From contig JAHBYU010000009.1 of NCBI GenBank assembly GCA_019635775.1, positions 62,001 to 126,000 of the forward strand: 64,000 nt of DNA, read 5' to 3'. Below the pieces are notes generated by a model that saw nothing but the letters and a program-made list of their open reading frames with translations, did no database searches and had not been told where the DNA came from. Below, one piece after another: positions 18,203 through 26,827 of this stretch (position 1 is its first letter; every line of letters starts with the position of its first letter). Source of the DNA: Rhizobiaceae bacterium. Its GTDB lineage: Bacteria; Pseudomonadota; Alphaproteobacteria; Rhizobiales; Rhizobiaceae. A program made the position numbers and the translations under genes.

Positions 18203-18706
18203 TCATCCAGCAGGGTGCCCAGGCTTGGAGCGGAAAGAATCAGCAATCAAGATTGCCGCTCCAACGACAATAGCTATATCAGCAGTATTGAATGTCGGCC
18301 AATGCCAGGCACCTAAATGAAAGTCGATGAAATCAGTAACAGCGCCTTGCCGCATTCGGTCGTAGATATTCCCGCTCGCACCTCCCGCTATCAGTCCCAG
18401 CGCCATTGCTTGGCCACTGGTCTTTGTATAAAGCATCCAAACAAACAGAAATCCGACTACGACTGATGTCATGAATGACAGCGAAGAAGGGGCGCTGGAA
18501 AAATAATCGGAAAGGATTCCGAAGCTGATCCCCGTATTGTAAGAAAGCGCAATATTGAGAAATGCAGTTATATAAATATCTCTTGGCGGTTGCATGATAA
18601 TCTCGACGACTGCAAACTTGGACAGTTGATCGATCGAGAACGCGAACGCCACGCAAGCGAGACCGAGGAGCACTCGAGTTGAATTTGCGGATCGCTTCAC
18701 GGTCAT
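18203..18706 (-). CDS. lspA: Lipoprotein signal peptidase (LspA), accessory copy
   Basis: Signal peptidase II, 167 residues with four membrane helices. It cleaves prolipoproteins in the inner membrane. The two catalytic aspartates are in GNIYDRMRQGAVTDFIDFH (NxxDR motif) and FNTADIAIVVGA (FNxAD motif), and the start DQLSKFAVVE is typical. LspA is normally a single essential housekeeping gene elsewhere; extra copies are recurrent in metal-resistance clusters (for example with lead and zinc determinants). The MerR-type promoter at 18730-18760 lies only 24 bp from the ATG. The accompanying lnt gene supports a set dedicated to lipoprotein maturation. Confidence 0.92.
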   Translation of the reverse strand: MTVKRSANSTRVLLGLACVAFAFSIDQLSKFAVVEIIMQPPRDIYITAFLNIALSYNTGISFGILSDYFSSAPSSLSFMTSVVVGFLFVWMLYTKTSGQAMALGLIAGGASGNIYDRMRQGAVTDFIDFHLGAWHWPTFNTADIAIVVGAAILIADSFRSKPGHPAG

Positions 18707-18729
18707 CCTCCGTCACGTTCGGGGATGAG

Positions 18730-18760
18730 AGCTTCGTCGCTCTAGCTGCTTGAGCTTCAA
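18730..18760 (-). promoter_or_regulatory. MerR-type promoter/operator upstream of lspA
   Basis: On the minus strand: TTGAAG (18760-18755), 19-bp spacer with CTC-N9-GAG, then GAAGCT (18735-18730). The -35 and dyad match the other sites closely; the -10 is poor, which would make the promoter dependent on an activator. Confidence 0.65.
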
Positions 18761-18901
18761 TCGCCGGCCGGCAGCTTCCTGTGGAAAGCTAGGGGCATGG
18801 ATCGACACTTCACGAAGTCGTGGCCCGCCCGTAATGGACGCGGACCGCACGAGCCGTTAAGGGATCGGTAATATCGGTTAAAATCGACGGGAGATCGGGG
18901 A

Positions 18902-19504
18902 GTGACCACTCGAAAGTCGATCGCTGCTTTGTGTGCGGTGGCCGCTTGGACGTTTGGCGCCGGCAGTGCATGGGCCCATCCGTCCGCGATGATGACAGGA
19001 GGCCTCACATCGCAACCGATCGGACACTATGAGTTCTGCAAGCGCAACGCTTCAGAATGCTCAATTCGCACCCGCGACGTGACGCCGCTGAAGATGTCGA
19101 CGGAGCTCCTCGGGCGTCTGGAGAAGCTCACGGTCACCGTGAATCAGGCCATTCAGCCGAAAAGCGACCTCGAGCTGTATGGCAAGGAAGAATACTGGAC
19201 CTATCCCGTAGATGCGGGGGACTGCGAGGACTATGCGCTGGCGAAGCGCCGCGTCCTGATGGAAGACGGCATCTCAGCATCCAACCTGCTCCTGACTGTG
19301 CTGCGACGCCCGAACGGCGATGGGCATGCGGTGCTGACCGTTCGAACCGATGGGGGAGACATTGTTCTCGACAATCTCACGGACACGGTTTTGAACTGGG
19401 ATGAAACCGGATACACCTACCTGAAGCGACAAGCGATCGATCATACCGGTCGATGGGTTTCGATACGAGACGGGGACACGCCGCTGGTCAGCTCCGTCCA
19501 CTAG
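18902..19504 (+). CDS. Bacterial transglutaminase-like cysteine proteinase (copy 1)
   Basis: Exported cysteine proteinase of the BTLCP family (the family that contains LapG), 200 residues, GTG start. A signal peptide ends near SAWAHPS. The catalytic triad is readable: C108 in DAGDCEDYALAKR, H142 in GHAVLTV, D157 in IVLDNLTD. It sits between lspA and lnt with its 3' end overlapping the convergent lnt by 17 bp. A second member is at 33419-34075. Targets are unknown; LapG itself trims a surface adhesin, but these short rhizobial members are a separate group. Confidence 0.85.
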   Translation: MTTRKSIAALCAVAAWTFGAGSAWAHPSAMMTGGLTSQPIGHYEFCKRNASECSIRTRDVTPLKMSTELLGRLEKLTVTVNQAIQPKSDLELYGKEEYWTYPVDAGDCEDYALAKRRVLMEDGISASNLLLTVLRRPNGDGHAVLTVRTDGGDIVLDNLTDTVLNWDETGYTYLKRQAIDHTGRWVSIRDGDTPLVSSVH

Positions 19505-21095
19505 GGGCCACAGCAACTCCTGGGGTTTGCCGTGATCGTCGTCGGGTGACCGCGCCAGCGGCAATGAGCAGCGCTATGGACACCACGACCGGAATCTTTC
19601 CGGCCCGGCGGAACAATGTCTCAGTAGGCGCTGGTGCGGGCAATGGACCATCAATGACCCCGCTGACGTTCAGGGGAAGTATCTCCGTCACCCGACCATA
19701 GCTGTCGACGATCGCGCTGACACCGCTGTTGGCCGCCCGGATGAGCGGCAGACCCGCCTCAAGCGTTCTCGCTCGCGCGGCAAGGAAATGCTGGTAGGGT
19801 CCCGCGGACATGCCAAACCACGCGTCATTCGTGATGTTCAGGATCCACCCTGCTTGGTCGTCGCCCGAACGTGGAAATATCGCCTCATAGCAGATTAAGA
19901 CCCTCGCGGCGGGCAATCCGACAAGCTGAATCGGTGCGCTGCTCTCACCCGGAATGTAGTCGATATCGCCGACAGTCATTTTCATGGCGCCGAGAACCCA
20001 CTTGAAAGGGGTGAACTCACCGAAGGGCACCAATCGCCTCTTGTCGTAGGCTGCAACGACGCCTCCCATCTCATCGAGTGCGAGAACGCTGTTCAGTAGG
20101 GCAGGATCATCAGCGCGACGCGCAGGAGCTTCCCTGACCGCCCCGAAGAGAAGCAGGCCCCCGGTCGGTACGCTGGCGGTGAGGGCTGGATGGATGTTGC
20201 GACCAGCTTCAAACAGGACAGGATACGCCGTCTCGGGCCAGACTACGTAGCGTGGCCGATCGCTTTCACCGGACGTACTGAGCGCCAGAAGTTTGTCGAG
20301 GATTGCGTTCGCTTGGCCGGCCTCCCATTTCTGGTTTTGCGGGATGTTCGGCTGGACGATCCGAACGCGCTGTCCATTTTCCCCGATGTCGGCCGCAGCC
20401 AGGCGCATCGCCCCGCCAGTCCATAGAGCGGCGAAAGCGATCGTTGGCACCAGGATCAGAAGGAGTACCGCGGACCGACGGCCCAGCTTGCACTTCTCGG
20501 TGATCAGGAGTGGCAAGACCGCCAGGAGAACTGTCAGAAGCCCGAGGCCATAGATGCCCGTGATCGAAATGGCCTGAAGAACTTCATCGCTGAATCCCCA
20601 GGTGTATCCAGTGAGGTTCCAGGGGAATCCCGTCAGTATGGCGCCGCGGGCCATCTCCGCGATGGACCACGTGGCCGGGAGGACGATGAGCGCACCCGGC
20701 CCCGATCCGCCGAGACAACGAGCAGCCATCGCCGCGGATGCCGGGAACAAGGCCAGCAATGCCGAAAGAGCGGTCACCGCGGGCCAGGCCAGCATTCCAA
20801 ATCGTTCGGCTTCGACCGCAAAGCTTTCGGTTATCCAGCTCAGGCCAACGATGAACTGACCCAGGCCGAAGGCCCATCCGGCGACGAATGCAGCCAGGAC
20901 GCTTTGGCTATGACGTGTCAGAGAGGCGAACGCGGCAAGGCCCAAATATGCGAGAGGAAAGACGAAATAGGGTGCGAACCCCAGGCCGCTCAGGCCGCCC
21001 ATCGTGACTGCAATGGGGACGCAGTGACGATAGCGTTGGCGCGACTTGATACGCGAAATTGAATCGGCCCCCGTTCTTCGTGGATCACGCCGCAC
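19488..21095 (-). CDS. lnt: Apolipoprotein N-acyltransferase (Lnt), accessory copy
   Basis: Membrane nitrilase-fold enzyme, 535 residues, which adds the third acyl chain to lipoproteins. The N-terminal half has about six to seven helices. The periplasmic domain keeps the catalytic triad: Glu in YVVWPETAYPVLFEA, Lys in AAYDKRRLVPFGEFTPF, Cys in VLICYEAIFPRSG. The C-terminal helix follows (IPVVVSIALLIAAGAV). It starts 4 bp after ccdA and is co-transcribed with it from the MerR-type promoter at 21884-21914. Together with lspA it forms a second lipoprotein-processing set. Confidence 0.92.
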   Translation of the reverse strand: MRRDPRRTGADSISRIKSRQRYRHCVPIAVTMGGLSGLGFAPYFVFPLAYLGLAAFASLTRHSQSVLAAFVAGWAFGLGQFIVGLSWITESFAVEAERFGMLAWPAVTALSALLALFPASAAMAARCLGGSGPGALIVLPATWSIAEMARGAILTGFPWNLTGYTWGFSDEVLQAISITGIYGLGLLTVLLAVLPLLITEKCKLGRRSAVLLLILVPTIAFAALWTGGAMRLAAADIGENGQRVRIVQPNIPQNQKWEAGQANAILDKLLALSTSGESDRPRYVVWPETAYPVLFEAGRNIHPALTASVPTGGLLLFGAVREAPARRADDPALLNSVLALDEMGGVVAAYDKRRLVPFGEFTPFKWVLGAMKMTVGDIDYIPGESSAPIQLVGLPAARVLICYEAIFPRSGDDQAGWILNITNDAWFGMSAGPYQHFLAARARTLEAGLPLIRAANSGVSAIVDSYGRVTEILPLNVSGVIDGPLPAPAPTETLFRRAGKIPVVVSIALLIAAGAVTRRRSRQTPGVAVAPSGRS

Positions 21096-21099
21096 CGCG

Positions 21100-21828
21100 C
21101 TAGCCGATGTAGCCCAGTCCCGGAAAGCGCTCGAGCAGCCAGAATGCGATCAGCGTAAGACGGCCTGTCATCATCAATATTCCCATGGCGATCATGATGC
21201 AGCCGGCAAGGACGTTGAGGATATGGCCGGCATATCGCATGCGCTTGAACCCGGCCGCGATGCTGCTGAAGGCGACCGCAACTATCAGAAAGGGGATTCC
21301 CAACCCGACGCTATAGGCTGCAAGGAGAACCGCACCGCTTCCGGCAGACACCGCCGCAAGGGTGAGGATCGAGCCGAGCACCGGGCCAATGCACGGCGTC
21401 CATCCAAAGGCGAATGTAAGTCCAAGCGTATACGCTCCGGCTGGTCCCGATATGGTCTGCGGCCCAGGCAGTCTGAAATCTCTGAGCAGCGCCGGTATCT
21501 TGATCAGTCCTGTCATCACAAGGCCGAAACAAACGAGCAGCGCCCCGCCAAGGAGATTTGCCTCGACATTGTACCGCAGGAGAATGCCGCCGAACGCCTG
21601 CGCGCCAAGCCCAAGAATCACGAAGACGGTAGAGAACCCGGCTATGAAAAAAAGCGCTGACCAGACGACCCTGATACGATCGGCAAGCTGCCTGGACGCA
21701 GGATCGACGCCGCTGGACACGAACGAAAGATAGCCCGGCACAAGCGGGAGAACGCATGGGGAAACGAATGATATGGCACCCGCCACAATGGCCGTGAGAA
21801 GTCCGACGGCTGAGACATCGATCGCCAA
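21100..21828 (-). CDS. ccdA: CcdA-type thiol-disulfide membrane transporter
   Basis: Six-helix membrane protein of 242 residues that carries reducing power from cytoplasmic thioredoxin to the periplasm for cytochrome c maturation and disulfide reduction. The two redox cysteines are in FVSPCVLPLVPGYLSF and FGWTPCIGPVLGSILT, the canonical CcdA positions. It heads the ccdA-lnt unit. In this window its likely partners are ccmF and the several DsbA-like proteins. The MerR-type promoter lies about 55 bp upstream. Confidence 0.93.
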   Translation of the reverse strand: MAIDVSAVGLLTAIVAGAISFVSPCVLPLVPGYLSFVSSGVDPASRQLADRIRVVWSALFFIAGFSTVFVILGLGAQAFGGILLRYNVEANLLGGALLVCFGLVMTGLIKIPALLRDFRLPGPQTISGPAGAYTLGLTFAFGWTPCIGPVLGSILTLAAVSAGSGAVLLAAYSVGLGIPFLIVAVAFSSIAAGFKRMRYAGHILNVLAGCIMIAMGILMMTGRLTLIAFWLLERFPGLGYIG

Positions 21829-21883
21829 GGCTGTCGTCCTTCCTCTGTCGACTGCAATCCCCGATTCACCCCATTTGTGTGTC

Positions 21884-21914
21884 GGTCTAAATGCTCAAGC
21901 GACATGAGGTTCAA
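21884..21914 (-). promoter_or_regulatory. MerR-type promoter/operator upstream of ccdA-lnt
   Basis: On the minus strand: TTGAAC (21914-21909), 19-bp spacer with CTC-N9-GAG, -10 TAGACC (21889-21884). Same layout as the other seven sites. Confidence 0.75.
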
Positions 21915-22006
21915 TGGGAGCCTGGATAAGCCTGCCGTGACATTGCGACGCGCAGTCGCAGTAGTGTTAACTTTCCATCAAGGTTAACAATCGATTCTCC
22001 TTCTGC

Positions 22007-23182
22007 GTGGGGCATCCGGAGAATGAGATATTGCGGTCCAAACCGAAAGCCGCTTTCGAGCGACGATCATCGAACGGCCATCGGCGTGTGCTCGCGATTC
22101 TCGGCGCAAGTTGGTTCGTGTTCGGCTTCGCATCGCCCACGGGGATCCAGGGCACCAAATCCGAGTTGGGAATCACTCCCGGGCCGGATCGCTGGGCGGT
22201 ATATGTCGAGCAGGCCGACACCTGCTCTCATCTGAAGGAGCTCCGGCTGCCCAGTGCCGCTATTCCTGGCGATGACGAAAACCTGGATCTGGTGCTCGGC
22301 GGTCAACGGGTCAATTTGCGGGCGGATCGAGAGGTTTCTTCCACGTCCCAGCGGGTGGTTGAAGAAGCGAAGAAACCACGTCTGGTCAGCGTGGCGTATC
22401 GGAAAAACCTGGAGACCCCCGTTGGAGAGCAGGCGTTGGCTTCGCGGCTACTTTCGTCGGGGACCGACGCGTCATACTTTCTGCGGGGCTTTTCAAAACA
22501 GGCAGATCCCGAAATGGTGGCGGGCCTGTCTACGTTTCATAGCCCGGCGGACGACCGTCTGGCCGGTGTGCCGGCGGCGCTCGCCGACCTGGTCAGCAAC
22601 GATGGCGCCGACATCCTGGCCACGGCCTACGCCCCAAAGGATGAGTTCCACGCCTCCTCCAATGCCTTCGCGGCTTTGCTCGGCACCGACGAGACAGCCG
22701 GTCGCTTCGTTCCGCCCACGATGGAAGGTGACCACGATTGGATGAAGCAGCCTCTACCGGAATCCGTCTTCTCGACAGCCGAGCAAAAGTGCCTTGCCAC
22801 CGCAATTTATTTCGAGGCTCGGGGCGAGGAGGTGAGGGGGCAGGCCGCGGTCGCGCAGGTCATTCTCAATCGGGTGCGCAACCCTGCATATCCAGCAAGC
22901 GTCTGCGACGTAGTTTATCAAAATGACAGCTGGATCAACAAATGCCAGTTTTCCTTTGCCTGCGACGGCATTCCGGATGTCATTGCAGATCGGCGCGCGT
23001 ATCGTCTGGCAAAGGACGTGGCCATGGCAGTCACCGGCGGGAAGATATTCTTACCCGAAGTCGCGTCATCGACCCATTACAATGCCACCTACGTCAGCCC
23101 GCGTTGGGCTCGCTCCATGGAGCGCATGACCCAGATCGGTTCCCATATCTTCTACCGCACATTCGGCGGGGGGTGGAGTTAG
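22007..23182 (+). CDS. SleB-like cell-wall hydrolase
   Basis: Exported peptidoglycan hydrolase, 391 residues, GTG start at 22007 (a TTG at 22034 is an alternative). An N-terminal hydrophobic segment (about residues 27-45, RRVLAILGASWFVFGFA) is a signal or anchor. The C-terminal domain is hydrolase family 2 (SleB/CwlJ): CLATAIYFEARGEEVRGQAA with the catalytic Glu, VAQVILNRVRNPAYPASVCD, CQFSFACDG, and THYNATYVSPRWA. Two GTTAAC palindromes (21966-21971 and 21983-21988) lie in the leader. The middle 200 residues are unrecognised linker. Confidence 0.87.
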   Translation: MGHPENEILRSKPKAAFERRSSNGHRRVLAILGASWFVFGFASPTGIQGTKSELGITPGPDRWAVYVEQADTCSHLKELRLPSAAIPGDDENLDLVLGGQRVNLRADREVSSTSQRVVEEAKKPRLVSVAYRKNLETPVGEQALASRLLSSGTDASYFLRGFSKQADPEMVAGLSTFHSPADDRLAGVPAALADLVSNDGADILATAYAPKDEFHASSNAFAALLGTDETAGRFVPPTMEGDHDWMKQPLPESVFSTAEQKCLATAIYFEARGEEVRGQAAVAQVILNRVRNPAYPASVCDVVYQNDSWINKCQFSFACDGIPDVIADRRAYRLAKDVAMAVTGGKIFLPEVASSTHYNATYVSPRWARSMERMTQIGSHIFYRTFGGGWS

Positions 23183-23186
23183 ATCG

Positions 23187-23807
23187 TTGTTAGGGACTAT
23201 TGGTACGAAATCCCCGGTCGAACGCAGGAGGACTTTTGTAACCTGGCTGTTGGCCCCAGCCTGGCTTGCGATGCTTGTCGCTACGCAGCCGGAAGGCTTC
23301 GAAACGTTGGGCTACAGCCTGATCGAGTTTCTCGGATTCTTCCTGGTGTTTGCTGCCGTTCTCGGAAGGCTCTGGTGCACTCTGTATATCGGAGGTCGGA
23401 AGGATCTGGATCTCTGCCAAAGCGGTCCGTATTCCCTTACCCGCAATCCTCTCTATTTCTTCTCCTTTCTCGGGCTCGTCGGCGTCTGCCTTGCGGCTCA
23501 GAACATTGTCTTGATGATCATAAGCGCGGTCGCATTCCTGGTTTACTATCGACCGGTAATCAGAAATGAGGAAAAGCGGTTGCTGTCCCTCTTTGGGCCG
23601 GATTACCTGCTATACATGGCGAGAGTTCCTCGCTTCTTTCCTCGCCTCGATTTGCCGGAAAGCGAAGACACCGTCATTGTCCACTCTCGGGCATTTGTAC
23701 GGTCGTTGACGGAAGTCATGTGGTTCCTTGTCGCCATCGTCGGAATTGAAGTGCTTGAAGAACTGCGCCAAGCGGCGGTGATCTCTGGCTGGCAACTCCC
23801 CTTGTAG
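23187..23807 (+). CDS. Isoprenylcysteine carboxylmethyltransferase-family membrane protein
   Basis: Membrane methyltransferase-like protein of 206 residues with about five helices. The ICMT/PEMT signature is present: GPYSLTRNPLYFFSFLGLVG and, later, EEKRLLSLFGPDYLLYMARV, which form the SAM- and substrate-binding part of this family. It starts with TTG only 4 bp after the SleB-like gene, so co-translation is likely. In bacteria these proteins methylate lipids or unknown substrates; no prenylated protein is implied. Confidence 0.75.
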   Translation: MLGTIGTKSPVERRRTFVTWLLAPAWLAMLVATQPEGFETLGYSLIEFLGFFLVFAAVLGRLWCTLYIGGRKDLDLCQSGPYSLTRNPLYFFSFLGLVGVCLAAQNIVLMIISAVAFLVYYRPVIRNEEKRLLSLFGPDYLLYMARVPRFFPRLDLPESEDTVIVHSRAFVRSLTEVMWFLVAIVGIEVLEELRQAAVISGWQLPL

Positions 23808-23940
23808 GCTGGCCCGCTCCGTGTAGTGCTGCGTCGGCGACGCCACGCTTCACGCGAAGTCCGGCCAGATGCAAATGAGTATCAAGTGCTCATCTAGCTG
23901 AATTAATTTGACTTTTTGTATTCACGTTCCTATCTCCCGG

Positions 23941-24043
23941 CCAATCAGGGAGTAGTCACCGCGCCCGCGCGGGACCGTGTCAACAGGCTTGCGCGCATGC
24001 GCATGGCGCGGTCAGCCGAATCAACGGCCCGACAAGACTGTGG
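23941..24043 (+). promoter_or_regulatory. Probable yybP-ykoY manganese riboswitch before mntP
   Basis: The segment reproduces the conserved landmarks of the yybP-ykoY aptamer: GGGAGTAG (23948-23955) at the 5' side, GTCAACA inside, and CAAGAC (24033-24038) at the 3' side. The closing helix pairs CCA..CAG (23941-23948, 2-nt bulge) with CTGTGG (24038-24043). Two internal hairpins fit: CCGCG/CGCGG around a CCCG loop, and GCCG/CGGC just before CAAGAC. A 7-bp helix, GGCGCCA (24042-24048) with TGGCGCC (24075-24081), overlaps the end of the closing stem and could be the switching element. The gene behind it is the manganese exporter mntP, the classical target. Confidence 0.75.
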
Positions 24044-24111
24044 CGCCACTTCTCCTATGCGGACGAGCAGAGGTTGGCGCCCCGGTAGATGTCCGTCGGG
24101 ATCGCTGTCCA

Positions 24112-24672
24112 ATGTCGCCCTACACCATTGCCGTGCTCGCCCTGAGCATGTCGATCGATGCCTTTGCTGTCTCTGTCGGACGAGGGGCCGCCATCGGCTC
24201 GCCGCCCCTGAGAGATGCGTTACGGACAGGTTTGATCTTCGGTATTGTCGAGGCGACAACACCCATTCTCGGTTGGATCGCCGGCGTTGCAGCCAGCCGC
24301 TTTGTCCAAGCTGTCGATCATTGGATCGCCTTCGCCCTCCTCGCGGGCGTCGGCATTCATATGCTCTACGCGGCAATCTGGGGTTCTATTGATAACCCGT
24401 CCAAGGGAAGATCGCTCGCCGCCCTGATGGCGACCGCTGTCGGAACCAGCATCGACGCCATGGCAGTGGGTATCTCTCTCGCATTTCTTCAGGTCAACAT
24501 CGTCATCGTCGCGGTAGCAATAGGGCTTGCCACCTTCGTGATGTCCTCGGGCGGCCTGCTTGTCGGGAGGCTGGTTGGCCATCGCCTCGGCAGACTAGCC
24601 GAACTGATTGCAGGTCTTGCACTTTGCGGCTTGGGGACGATGATCCTGCTCGAACACCTGTCGCCGATGTGA
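24112..24672 (+). CDS. mntP: Manganese efflux pump MntP
   Basis: Inner-membrane Mn(II) exporter, 186 residues with six helices. Typical segments are [19 protein letters not shown] (the N-terminal DAFAVS motif) and [20 protein letters not shown] (the repeated SIDAMAVG motif), the two halves of the internal repeat with the metal-binding aspartates. I chose the ATG at 24112 (MSPYTIAV); an earlier in-frame start at 23977 would lie inside the riboswitch. The Mn riboswitch upstream would turn expression on when manganese is high. The matching importer, mntH, is at 41644. Confidence 0.93.
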   Translation: MSPYTIAVLALSMSIDAFAVSVGRGAAIGSPPLRDALRTGLIFGIVEATTPILGWIAGVAASRFVQAVDHWIAFALLAGVGIHMLYAAIWGSIDNPSKGRSLAALMATAVGTSIDAMAVGISLAFLQVNIVIVAVAIGLATFVMSSGGLLVGRLVGHRLGRLAELIAGLALCGLGTMILLEHLSPM

Positions 24673-24748
24673 AAAGACGTTTGAAATCGTGGCCGCGCAA
24701 CAGTTTAGCGGCGTCGCTTTCCAAAAGGGAGCTGCGACATTTGAACAC

Positions 24749-24779
24749 TTGAACCTCAGCCTGCTCGAGGTCCTACCTT
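24749..24779 (+). promoter_or_regulatory. MerR-type promoter/operator upstream of the zinc-ribbon/dsbA unit
   Basis: -35 TTGAAC (24749-24754), 19-bp spacer with CTC-N9-GAG, -10 TACCTT (24774-24779). The dyad has matching ACCTC and GAGGT arms. The zinc-ribbon ATG is 47 bp downstream, which favours that start over a TTG at 24797. Confidence 0.78.
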
Positions 24780-24826
24780 TCCGTTAGCGGGGTGCTTTGG
24801 TGCACTCAAATAGGTTGGATATCGCG

Positions 24827-25186
24827 ATGTCAGGAACGCTTCTCAACTCGCTAGGACCAGGCGACAAAGCCACCGGGGCTCTTTGTCCACATTGCAGGGT
24901 CGACCTCGTTATGAGCGAGCGTCAGGGTATCGAAATCGACTACTGCCCGAAATGTCGCGGCGTGTGGCTGGATCGCGGCGAACTCGACAAGATAATCGAA
25001 CGGAGCGCGGCGGAAGAGGCCCAGTACGCCCAGGGACAAGCCGGTCGCGGCCGTGCGCAAGCGTCCTCACGCAATACATCGAATGACTGCCGCGAAGATC
25101 ACCGCCGCGACTATAGCGACCATGATCGTCATGGCGGACACCATGGTCGAAGGCACGGTTCGTTCCTCGGCCGATTGTTCGACTGA
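24827..25186 (+). CDS. TFIIB-type zinc-ribbon protein
   Basis: Small protein of 119 residues. The zinc ribbon is formed by LCPHCRVDLVMSERQGIEID and YCPKCRGVWLDRGELDKIIE, a common pattern in rhizobial zf-TFIIB proteins. The C-terminal half is rich in His, Asp and Arg (HDRHGGHHGRRHG) and could bind metal. The ATG at 24827 was chosen because of a GGTTGGA upstream and the promoter position. It is the first gene after a MerR-type promoter, with a dsbA-like gene 21 bp downstream. Function is unknown. Confidence 0.8.
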   Translation: MSGTLLNSLGPGDKATGALCPHCRVDLVMSERQGIEIDYCPKCRGVWLDRGELDKIIERSAAEEAQYAQGQAGRGRAQASSRNTSNDCREDHRRDYSDHDRHGGHHGRRHGSFLGRLFD

Positions 25187-25207
25187 CACCTCGCCAGGAG
25201 CGGAACC

Positions 25208-25951
25208 ATGAATGCTGCGCGCATTGGTCGGCTAAGGTGGTACGCCATTGCCGTGTTGACAACGGCCTCGCCGGCCTATGCCCAATCGATCGATCGCGCG
25301 GAGGTCGAGAAGATCGTCCGCGAATACATCATGCAAAACCCGGAGATCATCGAGGAAGCACTTACGGAGCTTGAGAAGCGGAACCAAGCAGCTCAGGCCG
25401 AGGCCAGGTCACAAGCGATAGTGGCCGAGACTGATGCGTTGCTCCGAGCGAGCGACGATGTGATCTTGGGAAACCCGGACGGGGATGCTACGCTCGTCGA
25501 ATTCTTCGACTTCAACTGCGGTTATTGCAAGCGGGCGGCGCCTGACGTCAAGGCGCTTGTCGCCGAGGATCCCAAGCTGCGGATCGTCTTGAAGGATTTT
25601 CCCATTCTTGGGCCGGGCTCGGTCGAGGCCGCGAAAGTGGCTCTGTCCGTCAAGCGCGTTGCCGGCGCCGCCGCCGCGCGTGATTTCCATGTCAGATTGA
25701 TGGAAATGCAAGGACAGATAAACGCTAGCCGGGCTTTGGATCTTACCGAAGAGATGGGACTCGACCGCAAGAAGCTGTCGGAAGAAATGGCTACTCCGGC
25801 GGTCGAGGCCATCATCGCGGCAAACCTCGCGCTGGCGCAGCGGCTCGGCCTGACAGGAACGCCCTCGTTCGTCGTCGGAGATCAAATCATCGAGGGCGCC
25901 GTTGGAAAGGAACCGCTTGCCGATGCAATCGAAGCGGTCCGCCAGAAATGA
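25208..25951 (+). CDS. DsbA-family thiol oxidoreductase (copy 1, CGYC)
   Basis: Periplasmic thioredoxin-fold protein of 247 residues. A signal peptide ends near SPAYAQS; a helical N-terminal extension (about residues 29-80) follows, as in the Com1/ScsC-like subgroup. The active site is CGYC (C104, C107) in EFFDFNCGYCKRA, and the cis-proline loop is LTGTPSFVVGDQ. It is the second gene of the MerR-linked unit. The extension suggests an oligomerising member of the DsbA/ScsC type, involved in disulfide formation or protection of copper-exposed thiols. Confidence 0.88.
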   Translation: MNAARIGRLRWYAIAVLTTASPAYAQSIDRAEVEKIVREYIMQNPEIIEEALTELEKRNQAAQAEARSQAIVAETDALLRASDDVILGNPDGDATLVEFFDFNCGYCKRAAPDVKALVAEDPKLRIVLKDFPILGPGSVEAAKVALSVKRVAGAAAARDFHVRLMEMQGQINASRALDLTEEMGLDRKKLSEEMATPAVEAIIAANLALAQRLGLTGTPSFVVGDQIIEGAVGKEPLADAIEAVRQK

Positions 25952-26086
25952 GCTCTCCGAAGACCAATCCTCTGCCTCTTTGGACGGCAAACCTGGTATC
26001 CGATTTCGGTGCCCTGGATTGAAGCACCTCGCCAACCCAGCCTCACTGTCGCACCCGACGATCAGCGGCGACCGGCACGCCATGCC

Positions 26087-26701
26087 ATGTCGCTTGGCAA
26101 GAAAGGTTGGCGCTGGATGTCTCAGATGCCGCAGCGTTTGACATTCCTACGCCAGTGGCTCGCCAACCCCCTGAGGGTAGGGGCGGTGCTCCCCTCAGGG
26201 ACGTCTCTGGCCCACTTGATGACAAAGGCAATCGACCACAACACGGGGTCAGTTCTAGAACTTGGACCCGGCACCGGCGTCTTCACCGAGGCTCTCCTCA
26301 AACGTGGCCTGATGCCGGAACAACTGACGCTGGTCGAACTGGACGAGAGATTTGCCTACATGCTCGCGCGCCGGTTTCCGGGCGCTCGAATTGTCCAGGG
26401 CAGTGCGGCTCGCTTGTCAGGGGCGGGCGTCGGGAGAGATGTCGCATACGGTGCGGTTATCAGCGGGTTGCCACTCCTTTCGATGCCCTCCCGCACGGTT
26501 TTTCGCATTGTCGAGGGCGTGGCGCGCAGACTCGGGCCCAGCGGCAATCTCTATCAATTCACCTATGGCGCTCGGTGCCCGGTTGTGCACGCCATACTTG
26601 AGAGGCTTGGCCTGGAGGCGCATTTGCTCGGGACCGTCATGTGGAACCTGCCGCCGGCGTCGGTCTATCGGATTTCACGGACTCGGGTTGTCCGAAGGTG
26701 A
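26087..26701 (+). CDS. SAM-dependent methyltransferase, phospholipid N-methyltransferase (PmtA)-like
   Basis: Soluble class I methyltransferase of about 204 residues. The SAM site reads VLELGPGTGVFTEALL. The neighbouring LTFLRQWLANPLRVGAVLPS and the end ISRTRVVRR resemble the rhizobial/Rhodobacter PmtA type, which methylates phosphatidylethanolamine toward phosphatidylcholine; rRNA adenine methyltransferases are more distant relatives. Start choice is uncertain (26087, 26117 or 26009). It lies 135 bp behind the dsbA-like gene. A role in membrane lipid adjustment fits the envelope theme but is inferred. Confidence 0.7.
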   Translation: MSLGKKGWRWMSQMPQRLTFLRQWLANPLRVGAVLPSGTSLAHLMTKAIDHNTGSVLELGPGTGVFTEALLKRGLMPEQLTLVELDERFAYMLARRFPGARIVQGSAARLSGAGVGRDVAYGAVISGLPLLSMPSRTVFRIVEGVARRLGPSGNLYQFTYGARCPVVHAILERLGLEAHLLGTVMWNLPPASVYRISRTRVVRR

Positions 26702-26827
26702 CATCAGCGTCCGAACCGTATGTCGCAGCAGACGCCCATACAGCTCTCATCCATAAGCAAAACCCGACCGTGATGTGTTGGGAAGGGGAACGGGTTTCCC
26801 GTCAATAGAAAGAGCAAGGAGCTCGAT

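Noticed and set aside
21966-21988. Two GTTAAC palindromes before the SleB-like gene, considered as a CtrA site
   Set aside because: CtrA sites have TTAA-N7-TTAA; here the spacing between TTAA elements is 13, so the match fails.
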